Assembly: GCA_023420415.1 (NCBI GenBank) | Contig: JAEZWF010000057.1 | Coordinates: forward strand, 21,742-85,741 | Length of the DNA stretch: 64,000 nt | DNA from: Actinomycetes bacterium | GTDB lineage: Bacteria > Actinomycetota > Actinomycetes > Actinomycetales > Dermatophilaceae | Direction of reading: 5' to 3' | Part shown: piece after piece, positions 33,971-42,269 of the stretch | How the letters are laid out: each line of letters opens with the position of its first letter | How positions within the stretch are numbered: the first letter of the stretch is position 1 | Position numbers and translations under genes: made by a program | The notes under the pieces: model-generated | Told to the model about the DNA's origin: nothing | The model's database searches: none | What the model saw: only the letters and a program-made list of their open reading frames with translations

Positions 33971-35557
33971 GTGACCAAGCCGATCGTGCTCATCGCCGAA
34001 GAGCTCTCGCCCGCCACCATCGACGCCCTCGGGCCCGACTTCGAGATCCGCCACGTCGACGGTGCTTCCCGCGAGGCGCTGCTGCCGGCGCTGGCCGATG
34101 TCGACGCCGTGCTGATCCGGTCGGCCACCAAGATGGACGCCGAGGCGATCGGGGCAGCCAAGAACCTCAAGGTCATCGCGCGCGCCGGTGTCGGTCTCGA
34201 CAACGTCGACGTGCCGGCTGCCACCCAGGCCGGCGTCATGGTGGTCAACGCCCCGACCTCCAACATCACCTCGGCCGCGGAGCTCGCCGTCGGCCTCCTG
34301 CTGTCCACCGCTCGAAACATCGCCCCGGCCAACGAGGCCCTCAAGGGCGGTGCGTGGAAGCGCAGCAAGTACTCCGGTGTGGAGCTGCTCGACAAGAAGG
34401 TCGGTGTCGTCGGGTTCGGCCGGATCGGCCAGCTGGTCGCCGAGCGACTCAAGGGCTTCGGTGTCGAGATCCTCGCCTACGACCCCTACGTCTCGGCGCA
34501 GCGCGCGGGCCAGCTCGGCGCCCAGCTCGTCACTCTCGACGAGCTGCTCGAGCAGTCCGACTTCATCACCGTCCACCTGCCCAAGAGCCCCGAGACCCTC
34601 GGGCTCATCGGCAAGGAGGCGCTCACCAAGGTCAAGCCGACCGTCCGCATCATCAACGCCGCCCGCGGTGGCATCGTCGACGAGGAGGCGCTCGCCGAGG
34701 CGCTGCGCGAGGGGCGGGTGGCCGGCGCCGGCATCGACGTCTTCGCCACGGAGCCCACCACGGAGAGCCCCCTCTTCGAGCACGAGTCCGTCGTCGTCAC
34801 GCCCCACCTCGGTGCCTCGACCGACGAGGCCCAGGAGAAGGCCGGCGTCGCCGTCGCCAAGTCCGTGCGGCTAGCACTCGGTGGCGACCTCGTGCCCGAC
34901 GCCGTGAACGTCGACGGTGGCAACGTGCCCGAGGAGGTCCGCCCGGGAATTGCGTTGGTGGAGAAGCTCGGTCGCATCTTCACGGCCCTCGCGGGTTCGG
35001 TGCCGGTGCAGCTCGATGTCGACGTCCAGGGCGAGATCACCGAGCACGACGTGTCGGTGTGGAAGCTGTCTGCGCTCAAGGGCCTGTTCACCGATGTGAC
35101 CGAGGACCCCGTGACCTACGTCAACGCCCCGCTGCTGGCCGAGCAGCGCGGCTGCGAGGTGCGGCTGCTCACCGACCCCACCACCCAGGACTTCCGCAAC
35201 GTCACGACCCTGCGCGGCACCCTTGCCGACGGCTCGGTCGTCTCCGTGGCGGGCACGCTGACCGGTCCGCGGATGGTCGAGAAGATCGTAGGCGTCAACG
35301 GGTTCGACCTCGAGGTTCCGCTGGCCGACCACCTCGCGTTCTTCACCTACGCCGACCGTCCCGGCGTCGTCGGCACCGTTGGCCGACTGCTCGGTGACGC
35401 CCAGATCAACATCGCGGGCATGCAGGTCGCGCGCAAGGAGCAGGGCGGCGAGGCGCTCGTGGCGCTCACCGTCGACACCCGCATCCCGGCAGACGTCCTC
35501 TCGGCCGTCGTCGCCGAGGTCGGCGCCGAGGTGAGCGTGGTCGACCTCGCCGACTGA
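33971..35557 (+). CDS. serA: D-3-phosphoglycerate dehydrogenase
   Basis: 528 residues, the long actinobacterial form. First step of serine synthesis. The N-terminal substrate domain and Rossmann domain have VGVVGFGRIGQLVAERLKGFG, NAARGGIVDEEAL and VTPHLGASTDEAQEKAG (catalytic Arg, Glu and His). An allosteric substrate-binding domain (about 315-450) and a C-terminal ACT domain (about 455-528, LAFFTYADRPGVVGTVGRLL) follow, giving serine feedback. GTG start. A 17-bp hairpin follows the stop. Confidence 0.97.
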   Translation: MTKPIVLIAEELSPATIDALGPDFEIRHVDGASREALLPALADVDAVLIRSATKMDAEAIGAAKNLKVIARAGVGLDNVDVPAATQAGVMVVNAPTSNITSAAELAVGLLLSTARNIAPANEALKGGAWKRSKYSGVELLDKKVGVVGFGRIGQLVAERLKGFGVEILAYDPYVSAQRAGQLGAQLVTLDELLEQSDFITVHLPKSPETLGLIGKEALTKVKPTVRIINAARGGIVDEEALAEALREGRVAGAGIDVFATEPTTESPLFEHESVVVTPHLGASTDEAQEKAGVAVAKSVRLALGGDLVPDAVNVDGGNVPEEVRPGIALVEKLGRIFTALAGSVPVQLDVDVQGEITEHDVSVWKLSALKGLFTDVTEDPVTYVNAPLLAEQRGCEVRLLTDPTTQDFRNVTTLRGTLADGSVVSVAGTLTGPRMVEKIVGVNGFDLEVPLADHLAFFTYADRPGVVGTVGRLLGDAQINIAGMQVARKEQGGEALVALTVDTRIPADVLSAVVAEVGAEVSVVDLAD

Positions 35558-35585
35558 GGCGCGTCCCGACCCAGACCAACCGACG

Positions 35586-35626
35586 CGTATGCCGCGTGGC
35601 CCCCATCGTGGGCCACGCGGCATACG
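35586..35626. terminator. 17-bp GTATGCCGCGTGG hairpin after serA
   Basis: Arms 35586-35602 (CGTATGCCGCGTGGCCC) and 35610-35626 pair perfectly across a 7-nt loop. No T-run. Confidence 0.7.
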
Positions 35627-35724
35627 TGCGTATTGGCGTCGGCGGGGGAGTGCTCCCCATTGTCGGGAGCGCGCGGTGCCGGGAGTGTGGTGGCAACCGC
35701 ACACGCACTCTGGAGGGGAATCTC

Positions 35725-36585
35725 ATGCGTACCAAGCTCATTGCCACTGCTGTGGCCGGCGCCGCGCTCGCCGGTTCGATCGCGACCGGGGTCGGGCTCG
35801 CCGGGGCCAACGCCGGCACCAACGCCACCGCCGCGAAGCTCACGGCCACCTCGTGCAAGCGCACGGTCGAGCCGATCCGCGTGGTCAGCCTCAACGTGAA
35901 GTCCAACCCGCTCATGAGCGCCGGCAAGGTGCGCGCCGACGTCGACAAGGCCGCCAAGCTCGGCGCCGACGTGATCATGTGGCAGGAGATCCAGCCGGAC
36001 TACTACAAGAACATCGTCCGCTCCGAGAACAGCACTGGTGGCAACGGCCGCTGGAAGCACTACTTCACCGGATACGCCATCCCGATCTCGATCCGCGTGG
36101 CCGGTGACTCGCCGTGGGTGGTCAAGGACACCGGGGTTCGCAAGATGCACAACGGCATGGCGAAGGTCTCGCCACACCGCTACGTCACCTGGCTGAAGGT
36201 CTACAACAAGCAGTCGCGCCAGACCACGATCCTCATGAACACCCACATGGTCTCCGGCGCCTGGAACGGCCGCTACAACCGGGCCGACGACTGGCGTAAG
36301 AAGATGTGGAACATCCACTTCGCCAAGCAGTCCGAGCTCATCAAGGACTTCAGCAACCGCGGCTACACCGTCGTCTACGGCGGCGACTTCAACCGCATGG
36401 AGATGGGGAAGTTCACGGCCCGCGACAGCCGGATCACGGTGCACGGCATCGACAAGATCGGCGTCGTCCGGACCGCCAACGACCGCATCGAGAAGGTGAC
36501 GGTGCGCAAGACCGTCGGTGGGTTCAACTCCGACCACGACGCCAAGCGGGTCTCGGTGCGCGTGTCCGGGTGCGCCGCCTCCTGA
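35725..36585 (+). CDS. secreted endonuclease/exonuclease/phosphatase-family protein
   Basis: 286 residues with TGGAGGGG before the ATG. Signal peptide at about 1-30 (MRTKLIATAVAGAALAGSIA, cleavage near GANA). The EEP fold is indicated by IRVVSLNVKSNPLMS, the metal-binding Glu in VIMWQEIQPD, MNTHMVSG, VYGGDFNRMEMG and the C-terminal NSDHDAKRVSV with the catalytic Asp-His. Candidates are extracellular nuclease or phosphodiesterase. The two Cys (CKRTVEP, SGCAAS) may form a disulfide. A 17-bp hairpin terminator follows. Confidence 0.85.
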   Translation: MRTKLIATAVAGAALAGSIATGVGLAGANAGTNATAAKLTATSCKRTVEPIRVVSLNVKSNPLMSAGKVRADVDKAAKLGADVIMWQEIQPDYYKNIVRSENSTGGNGRWKHYFTGYAIPISIRVAGDSPWVVKDTGVRKMHNGMAKVSPHRYVTWLKVYNKQSRQTTILMNTHMVSGAWNGRYNRADDWRKKMWNIHFAKQSELIKDFSNRGYTVVYGGDFNRMEMGKFTARDSRITVHGIDKIGVVRTANDRIEKVTVRKTVGGFNSDHDAKRVSVRVSGCAAS

Positions 36586-36602
36586 CGCCCGCACCGCGCT
36601 CG

Positions 36603-36648
36603 CTCTGGACGTGACGGCCCCCTGCTGTGGTGGCCGTCACGTCCAGAG
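36603..36648 (+). terminator. hairpin terminator after the EEP-family gene
   Basis: CTCTGGACGTGACGGCC (36603-36619) pairs perfectly over 17 bp with 36632-36648; the loop is 12 nt. There is no T-run. Confidence 0.7.
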
Positions 36649-36695
36649 GCGTCTCACACCGTGGGAACCGGGTATCGAATAGTTGGACGTCCTTC

Positions 36696-36903
36696 TAATC
36701 TCGAAGGCATGCAGCGGCAGGTCGTGATTCTTATCAGCCGCGGCGAGTTCCGGTAGTCAGCCACCTCGCCGCGGAGATCCCGCGTTGCGTGGCTGACAGT
36801 GGCCCCCAGATCCACAAGCTCGGCATCTGGGTGTGGCCCCGACGGACCAATCGAACCCGAACCCTGTTGTGACACAGGGAGATCCACGAAGGACTGAGAA
36901 GAC
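36696..36903 (+). ncRNA. structured leader RNA with predicted H-type pseudoknot
   Basis: TAATCT (36696-36701) could be a -10 box, giving a leader of about 195 nt. Stem 1 is CCGCGGCGAG (36738-36747) with CTCGCCGCGG (36765-36774). Its loop ends in GTCAGCCAC (36756-36764), which is complementary over 9 bp to GTGGCTGAC (36789-36797), so an H-type pseudoknot can form. Hairpins CCCAGAT/ATCTGGG (36805-36831) and CCCTGT/ACAGGG (36862-36879) follow, then a 26-codon ORF. No Rfam family that I know fits. It could be a cis-regulator or an independent RNA. Confidence 0.5.
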
Positions 36904-36984
36904 ATGAGCGAAGAGGCCAAGAAGGCACGTCAGGCACTGCAGGAGTCGATGGACCTGCGCGAGCAGGGTCACTCCGACGACTGA
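36904..36984 (+). CDS. 26-codon small ORF after the structured leader
   Basis: Reads MSEEAKKARQALQESM then DLREQGHSDD and stop. GAAGGA (36888-36893) is a possible ribosome site 10 nt upstream. The composition is charged and suggests one amphipathic helix. It is not rich in Leu, Val or Ile, so it is not a standard attenuation peptide for leuB. A 14-bp hairpin at 37032-37070 ends the unit before leuB. I do not recognise it. Confidence 0.5.
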   Translation: MSEEAKKARQALQESMDLREQGHSDD

Positions 36985-37031
36985 GTGCCACTGACGGCAC
37001 CGACCCGGCGACCGCCACGATGGTCGCCACG

Positions 37032-37070
37032 ACGAACGGCCCCGGGCGAGCGATCGCCGGGGCCGTTCGT
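37032..37070 (+). terminator. 14-bp hairpin between the small ORF and leuB
   Basis: ACGAACGGCCCCGG (37032-37045) pairs with CCGGGGCCGTTCGT (37057-37070), loop 11 nt, no T-run. Confidence 0.7.
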
Positions 37071-37107
37071 CATTCGAGACATCAGTCCCAGATCGCAAGA
37101 CCGTCCC

Positions 37108-37119
37108 TAGGCTGAAACC
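37108..37119 (+). promoter_or_regulatory. leaderless-type -10 box of leuB
   Basis: TAGGCT (37108-37113), 6 nt, then the leuB ATG at 37120, with no ribosome site. leuB therefore appears to have its own promoter downstream of the 37032-37070 hairpin. Confidence 0.55.
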
Positions 37120-38220
37120 ATGACCGCAGACCCCGCCTCGACCGCCCCCGAGACCACCGCGGCGCAGACCGCGGCGGACACCGTCAACCTCGCCGTCATC
37201 GGCGGCGACGGCATCGGGCCCGAGGTGGTCGCCGAGGGCCTCAAGGTCCTCGAGGCTGCGACGGCCGGCAGCGGGGTCAAGGTCGCCGCCACGGAGTACG
37301 ACCTCGGCGCCAAGCGCTGGCACGCCACCGGCGAGACCCTGCCCGACTCGGTGCTCGAGGAGCTGCGCAGCCAGGACGTCATCCTGCTCGGCGCCATCGG
37401 CGACCCGACCGTCCCGAGCGGCGTCCTCGAGCGCGGTGTCCTGCTGCCGCTGCGGTTCGCGCTCGACCACTACGTCAACCTGCGCCCGGCCAAGCTCTTT
37501 CCCGGTGTCGCCAGCCCGCTGGCCGTCGACCGCGTCGCCCCGGACGGCATCGACTTCGTCGTCGTCCGTGAGGGCACCGAGGGTCCCTATGTCGGCAACG
37601 GCGGCTCGCTGCGCACCGGCACCCCGAACGAGATCGCCACCGAGGTCAGTGTCAACACCCGGTTCGGTGTCGAGCGCGTCGTCCGCGACGCCTTCGCCCG
37701 CGCGCAGGCGCGGCCGCGCAAGCACCTCACCCTCGTCCACAAGCACAACGTGCTCACCCACGCCGGCCACCTCTGGCGGCGCACCGTCGAGGAAGTGGGC
37801 CAGGAGTTCCCGGACGTCGAGACGGCATACCAGCACGTCGACGCGGCCACGATCTTCCTCGCCACCGACCCGGGTCGTTTCGACGTCATCGTCACCGACA
37901 ACCTCTTCGGCGACATCATCACCGACATCGCCGCCGCCATCGCCGGCGGCATCGGGCTTGCCGCGAGCGGCAACATCAACCCCGCGCGCACGACACCGAG
38001 CATGTTCGAGCCGGTGCACGGGTCTGCTCCCGACATCGCCGGCCAGGGCAAGGCAGACCCCACCGCCACCGTGCTGTCCGTCGCCATGCTCCTCGCCCAC
38101 CTGGGGCGGGCCGAGGACGCCGCCCGGGTCGAGGCTGCCGTCGCGGCCGACCTCGCCGAGCGCGGCGACGAGGTACGCACCACGGCCGCGATCGGTGAGG
38201 CGATCGCGGGCCGGCTCTAG
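37120..38220 (+). CDS. leuB: 3-isopropylmalate dehydrogenase
   Basis: 366 residues with an N-terminal extension of about 20 Ala/Thr-rich residues before the family start (NLAVIGGDGIGPEVVAEGL). Oxidative decarboxylation of 3-isopropylmalate in leucine synthesis. Metal and NAD sites are visible in FVVVREGTEGPYVGNGG, VHKHNVLTHAGHLWRR, FDVIVTDNLFGDIITDIAAAIAGG and EPVHGSAPDIAGQGKADP. It has its own leaderless-type promoter. ilvE follows after 104 nt. Confidence 0.96.
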   Translation: MTADPASTAPETTAAQTAADTVNLAVIGGDGIGPEVVAEGLKVLEAATAGSGVKVAATEYDLGAKRWHATGETLPDSVLEELRSQDVILLGAIGDPTVPSGVLERGVLLPLRFALDHYVNLRPAKLFPGVASPLAVDRVAPDGIDFVVVREGTEGPYVGNGGSLRTGTPNEIATEVSVNTRFGVERVVRDAFARAQARPRKHLTLVHKHNVLTHAGHLWRRTVEEVGQEFPDVETAYQHVDAATIFLATDPGRFDVIVTDNLFGDIITDIAAAIAGGIGLAASGNINPARTTPSMFEPVHGSAPDIAGQGKADPTATVLSVAMLLAHLGRAEDAARVEAAVAADLAERGDEVRTTAAIGEAIAGRL

Positions 38221-38324
38221 GTCCCCGGCGGCGCTCGCCACTCCTGCCCGACGCGCCCGGTCGGGCAGGTAACCTCGGCAGGAGAACCCGCACCGTCGCG
38301 TGCTCCAGCCGCAGGAGGCAACCC

Positions 38325-39434
38325 ATGACCGAGACCGCCACCCCGCTGACCTTCGAGGTCGACCGCCGCGCCGACGTGCGGCCGGACGCGGAGCGCGAGG
38401 CGGTACTGGCCAACCCGGGGTTCGGCGTCCACTTCACCGACCACATGGTCACGGCGACGTGGCGCAAGGGTGAGGGGTGGACCGAAGGCAAGGTCACGGC
38501 ATACGGGCCCATCACGTTGATGCCGTCGGCGGCGGTGCTGCACTATGCCCAGGAGATCTTCGAGGGCATGAAGGCCTATCGCCACGAGGACGGGTCGATC
38601 TGGACGTTCCGGCCCGAGGCGAACGCCGCGCGGATGGCGCGGTCGGCCCGCCGGATGACGCTGCCCGAGCTGCCCGAGGAGGACTTCCTCGGGTCGCTGC
38701 GCGCGCTGCTCGAGGTCGACCACGCGTGGGTGCCGGCCTATGACGGCAGCGAGAAGAGCCTCTACCTGCGGCCGTTCATGTACGCGTCGGAGGCGTTCCT
38801 CGGGGTGCGGCCTGCGGCGGAGGTGACGTACTCGGTCATCGCCTCGCCCGCGGGTGCCTACTTCGCGGGCGGGCTGAAGCCGGTGCGCCTGTGGCTGACC
38901 AAGGACGTGTCGCGCGCCGGACGCCACGGGACCGGTGCTGCCAAGTGCGGCGGCAACTACGCGTCGTCGCTCGCCGGGCAGCTCGAGGGGATCGAGCAGG
39001 GCTGCGACCAGGCCGTCTTCCTCGACGCCGAGACCGAGACCAACATCGAGGAGCTCGGCGGCATGAACCTCTTCTTCGTCACGCGCGACGACAAGCTGGT
39101 GACGCCCGCGCTGACCGGCTCGATCCTCGAGGGCGTCACGCGCGACTCCGTGCTCGAGCTGGCCAAGGACTTCGGGCTGACGCCGGAGGAGCGCGCGATC
39201 CCGGTGGCCGAGTGGATCGACGGGGTGTCGTCGGGCGAGGTGCGCGAGGTCTTCGCGTGTGGGACGGCCGCGGTGATCACGCCGGTCGGTGAGCTCGTGT
39301 GGGCCGGCGGGTCCGCGCCGTCGACCGCCGGCGAAGGTGGCGGCGAGGTGACGCGGGCGATCCGGCAGCGGTTGCTCGACATCCAGTACGGCCGCGCCGA
39401 GGACACCCGCGGCTGGCTGACCCGCCTCGTCTGA
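38325..39434 (+). CDS. ilvE: branched-chain amino acid aminotransferase
   Basis: 369 residues, matching the long (about 365) form rather than the 300-residue E. coli form. Final transamination for Val, Leu and Ile. Fold-type IV PLP enzyme: LHYAQEIFEGMKAYR near the N-terminus, RPFMYASEAFLGV, the PLP lysine in GTGAAKCGGNYASSL (about residue 207), ETNIEELGGMNLFFV, and CGTAAVITPVGEL for phosphate binding. GCAGGAGG precedes the ATG. Confidence 0.96.
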   Translation: MTETATPLTFEVDRRADVRPDAEREAVLANPGFGVHFTDHMVTATWRKGEGWTEGKVTAYGPITLMPSAAVLHYAQEIFEGMKAYRHEDGSIWTFRPEANAARMARSARRMTLPELPEEDFLGSLRALLEVDHAWVPAYDGSEKSLYLRPFMYASEAFLGVRPAAEVTYSVIASPAGAYFAGGLKPVRLWLTKDVSRAGRHGTGAAKCGGNYASSLAGQLEGIEQGCDQAVFLDAETETNIEELGGMNLFFVTRDDKLVTPALTGSILEGVTRDSVLELAKDFGLTPEERAIPVAEWIDGVSSGEVREVFACGTAAVITPVGELVWAGGSAPSTAGEGGGEVTRAIRQRLLDIQYGRAEDTRGWLTRLV

Positions 39435-39474
39435 CTGCGCTTCGCTCGCCCTGAGCGCTGATGTTGGCCGGCGG

Positions 39475-39550
39475 CTGGCGAACTTTGGGCCAAAGTTCGC
39501 CAGTGCTCGGAATGTTCCGCGCCTGAGGTGACTTTGGGCCAAAGTTCGCG
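39475..39550. repeat. composite palindrome pair, unit 1 (AACTTTGGGCCAAAGTT family)
   Basis: The first palindrome, 39475-39503, is perfect over 29 bp (14 + centre base + 14), with core AACTTTGGGCCAAAGTT. The second core, 39531-39545, is centred exactly 49 bp further on. It lies in the 215-bp gap between ilvE and the next gene. Confidence 0.88.
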
Positions 39551-39649
39551 GGGCGGCGTCATCCACAGGCCGGATCTTCGGGGCGGCTTTTCCACAGCCG
39601 GTATGCCGCGGCCTTCCGCGGGTGCCCGCGCTGCGGTCACGCTCGCGCC

Positions 39650-40579
39650 ATGGTGGTTCTCGACGCGGCTTTGATTCTGGTCGCCAGCGCCCAGTGCGGC
39701 GTGTTCAGCTCGGCGCAGGCGCACCAGTTCGGACTGAGCAACCAAGACCTCTTTCGGCTGGCCCGGCGAGGCGACCTGGTGCGGCTCTGCCATGGTGGTT
39801 ACGCGCTGCCACAGGCTCTGGACGGTCTGAGCGGTGAGCTGCGCTACGTGTTGACGGTCAGGGCGACTCTCCTGGCTCGTCCGGTCCGAAGCTGGGCCTC
39901 GCACCATGCCGCTCTCGCTGTCCATGGGCTGCCACTTCACGATGTCGACACCACGTCCGTCGACGTGTGTGGTCAGGTCACGCGCCGCGCTCGGAGCACC
40001 GGGCTCGAGGTGCACCCGCTCCCTGCCGACGAGCCGTGTCAGCTCGTCGGCGGGATCAGGGCGGTGTCGGCGGCTCTGGCGGTCGTCCAGGTCGCAGCCC
40101 GGTCGGTGCCGTCAGGGCTGGTCGCAGTGGACGCCGCGTTACATCGTGGTTTGGTCACGGATGCACACCTCACGGCGGCTGCTGAGCGGGCGGTTCTAGG
40201 CCCACGACAGCGCGGCCGAGTGGCGGCCGCCCTCGGGATGGCAGACAGGTCGTGTGAGTCACCCGGGGAGAGTCTGACCAGGATGCTGTTGTCTGGGCTG
40301 GGTCTTGCCTTCCGAACACAGGTGAACCTTCGCGACAGCCTGGGGCACATCGGGCGGGTTGACTTCCTGGTTGGTGACCGCGTCGTCGTCGAGTTCGACG
40401 GCATGGTGAAGTACGACGGAGCGGACGGGCGGGATGCACTGGCCGCCGAGAAGCAGCGTGAGGACAGGCTCCGCGCTGCGGGGTATGAGGTGGTGCGGCT
40501 GACGTGGGCGGACCTCAAGGACCCAGAACGGGTGGCGAGATTGATCCGCCAGGCCACGGCTCGTGCCGCAACTCGCTGA
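39650..40579 (+). CDS. DUF559-type nuclease-fold protein with AbiEi-like N-terminal domain
   Basis: 309 residues. The N-terminus (about 1-70, GVFSSAQAHQFGLSNQDLFRLARRGDLVRLCHGGYAL) looks like the winged-helix of AbiEi-type antitoxins. The C-terminus (about 220-305) has GHIGRVDFLVGDRVVVEFDGMVKYD and DRLRAAGYEVVRLTWADL, the DUF559/very-short-patch-repair-like nuclease pattern with Asp, Glu and Lys positions. Such two-domain proteins are frequent in actinobacteria and uncharacterised. No AbiEii-type toxin gene is adjacent. Palindrome pairs lie on both sides; the downstream one starts inside the stop codon. Confidence 0.75.
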   Translation: MVVLDAALILVASAQCGVFSSAQAHQFGLSNQDLFRLARRGDLVRLCHGGYALPQALDGLSGELRYVLTVRATLLARPVRSWASHHAALAVHGLPLHDVDTTSVDVCGQVTRRARSTGLEVHPLPADEPCQLVGGIRAVSAALAVVQVAARSVPSGLVAVDAALHRGLVTDAHLTAAAERAVLGPRQRGRVAAALGMADRSCESPGESLTRMLLSGLGLAFRTQVNLRDSLGHIGRVDFLVGDRVVVEFDGMVKYDGADGRDALAAEKQREDRLRAAGYEVVRLTWADLKDPERVARLIRQATARAATR

Positions 40580-40650
40580 ACTTTGGCCCAAAGTTTCCCA
40601 GTGCTTGAAACCTTTCCGGTGCTGAGGAACTTTGACCCAAAGTTCGCCAG
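40577..40650. repeat. composite palindrome pair, unit 2
   Basis: Core AACTTTGGCCCAAAGTT (40579-40595) and core AACTTTGACCCAAAGTT (40628-40644) are centred at 40587 and 40636, again 49 bp apart. The spacer shares CAGTGCT and TTCCG with unit 1. The last base of the upstream gene's TGA is the first base of the first core. Confidence 0.88.
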
Positions 40651-40673
40651 GGGTTCGGGGGGTGCGGGCCCGG

Positions 40674-42110
40674 TCAGCGGGGGTGCAGGAGGCTGTGGCG
40701 GCGGGAGTAGCCGAAGTAGACGGCCAGGCCGATGAGGAACCAGGCCACGAACCGCAGCCAGGTCTCCCACTGCAGGAACGTGACCAGCCACAGGCTGAAG
40801 ATGACGCCGATGGCCGGCACGAACGGCATACCCGGCGTCTTGAAGGTGCGGGGCAGGTCGGGACGCGTGTAACGCAACCGGATCACCGCGATGCACACCA
40901 CGACGAAGGCCAGCAGGATGCCGATGTTGGTGAGCTCGGCGGCTTCGGCGATCGGCATGAACCCCGCGATGAGAGCCGAGAGTATGCCGGCGAGCCAGGT
41001 CACGCGGGTCGGCACGTGTCGCGTGGGGTGGGTCTTGGCGAACCACTGCGGCAGCAGCCCGTCGCGGCTCATCGCAAACCACACGCGGGTCACGCCGAGC
41101 ATGAAGGTGAACATCACGGTCAGGATTCCGACGATGGCGCCGACGGCGATGATGGTGCCGATGCCGTCGAGGCCGATGCTGGCGAAGGCGCTGGAGAAGC
41201 CGGACTCGGGGTCGATCTTCGTGTAGTTCTGGATGCCCACCAGGGTGAGGCAGGCCAGCACGTAGAGCACCATCGAGATCGCGAGCGAGTAGAGGATCGC
41301 CTTGGGCATGTGGCGTTGTGCGTCCTTGCTCTCCTCGGCCGCGGTGGACATCGCGTCATAGCCGAACACCGCGAAGAACACCGTCGCCGCACCCGTCATG
41401 ACGCCGCCGAAGCCGGCCGGGGAGAACGGCGTGAAGTTGTCGGTCTTGATGTGGAAGAACCCGACCACGATCACGAGCAGCACGACCGCCACCTTGATCA
41501 CCACGACCAGCGTCTCGACGCGCGCCGCGTTCTTGATGCCGAGGTTGAGCAGGTAGGCGATGAGCAGGCACAGCAGCGCGGCAAAGAGGTCGACCCGGTG
41601 TCCCTCACCACTGCCGGGGGCTCCGAGCATCCACGTCGGCAGGTCCAGCCCGAACTGGTCGAGCAGGAACCCGAAGTACCCCGAGATGCCGATGGCCACG
41701 ACGGCCACGATGGCGATGTACTCCAGCAGCAGGTCCCACCCGATGAACCAGCCGACGAGCTCACCCAGCACGGCATACCCGTACGTGTAGGCCGAGCCCG
41801 CCTTGGGGATCATGCCCGCAAACTCTGCATAGCTGAAAGCTGCTGCGGCAGAAGCGATTCCGGCCACCAAGAAGGAGAATACAACCGCCGGGCCCACGCC
41901 CTTTCCCCCCTCGCCGCCGCTGGCGACGCTGCCCGCCAGGGAGAAAATGCCAGCTCCGATGATGCCGCCCACGCCGATCGCGGTGAGCTGCCACAGTCCG
42001 AGGTGACGGCTGAGGCCGCCGCCCTGCTCACCCACTCCCTCGACGATCTGCTCGACCGGCTTGCGCCGGAAGACGCTGGTCTGCCGGGGGTTCGTCGCGT
42101 CTGTGCCCAT
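40674..42110 (-). CDS. APC-family amino acid permease
   Basis: 478 residues, about twelve hydrophobic helices. The N-terminus SVFRRKPVEQIVEG and LGLWQLTAIGVGGIIGAGIFSLAG (helix 1 with the GxGIF substrate motif) are typical of cationic amino acid transporter-like (YfnA/CAT) permeases. FAVFGYDAMSTAAEESKDAQRHMPKAI is the helix 6 region. Substrate unknown. The ATG at 42110 is chosen because homology begins there; the longer upstream frame is not conserved-looking. Single gene. Confidence 0.9.
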   Translation of the reverse strand: MGTDATNPRQTSVFRRKPVEQIVEGVGEQGGGLSRHLGLWQLTAIGVGGIIGAGIFSLAGSVASGGEGGKGVGPAVVFSFLVAGIASAAAAFSYAEFAGMIPKAGSAYTYGYAVLGELVGWFIGWDLLLEYIAIVAVVAIGISGYFGFLLDQFGLDLPTWMLGAPGSGEGHRVDLFAALLCLLIAYLLNLGIKNAARVETLVVVIKVAVVLLVIVVGFFHIKTDNFTPFSPAGFGGVMTGAATVFFAVFGYDAMSTAAEESKDAQRHMPKAILYSLAISMVLYVLACLTLVGIQNYTKIDPESGFSSAFASIGLDGIGTIIAVGAIVGILTVMFTFMLGVTRVWFAMSRDGLLPQWFAKTHPTRHVPTRVTWLAGILSALIAGFMPIAEAAELTNIGILLAFVVVCIAVIRLRYTRPDLPRTFKTPGMPFVPAIGVIFSLWLVTFLQWETWLRFVAWFLIGLAVYFGYSRRHSLLHPR

Positions 42111-42269
42111 GGTGGGCACGCTACGACCGCGCCGGGCCGCCTGCACGTCCACTCGGCCGGCACCGGGCCGCTTGCGGATGCAGTCGCCCACCGTCCGCGC
42201 TACCTTCACATCGGGGCATCTGCCTCTTCACAAGAGAAAACTGACAAGTCGGATGATTGGGGAGAAATC

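Noticed and set aside
36700..36900. SAM-type riboswitch, suggested by ATTCTTATCAG near 36726
   Set aside because: The conserved SAM-I/SAM-IV core (GATGAAACC-like and GGCAACC segments) is absent and the fold found is a simple H-type pseudoknot with other hairpins.
36904..36984. Leader peptide controlling leuB by attenuation
   Set aside because: It holds only two Leu codons, neither near the end, and no Val or Ile run. The following hairpin has no T-run, and leuB has its own -10 box downstream.
39650..40579. Complete AbiE toxin-antitoxin system
   Set aside because: Only the AbiEi-like winged helix is visible, fused to a nuclease-like domain, and no nucleotidyltransferase toxin (AbiEii) gene is adjacent.
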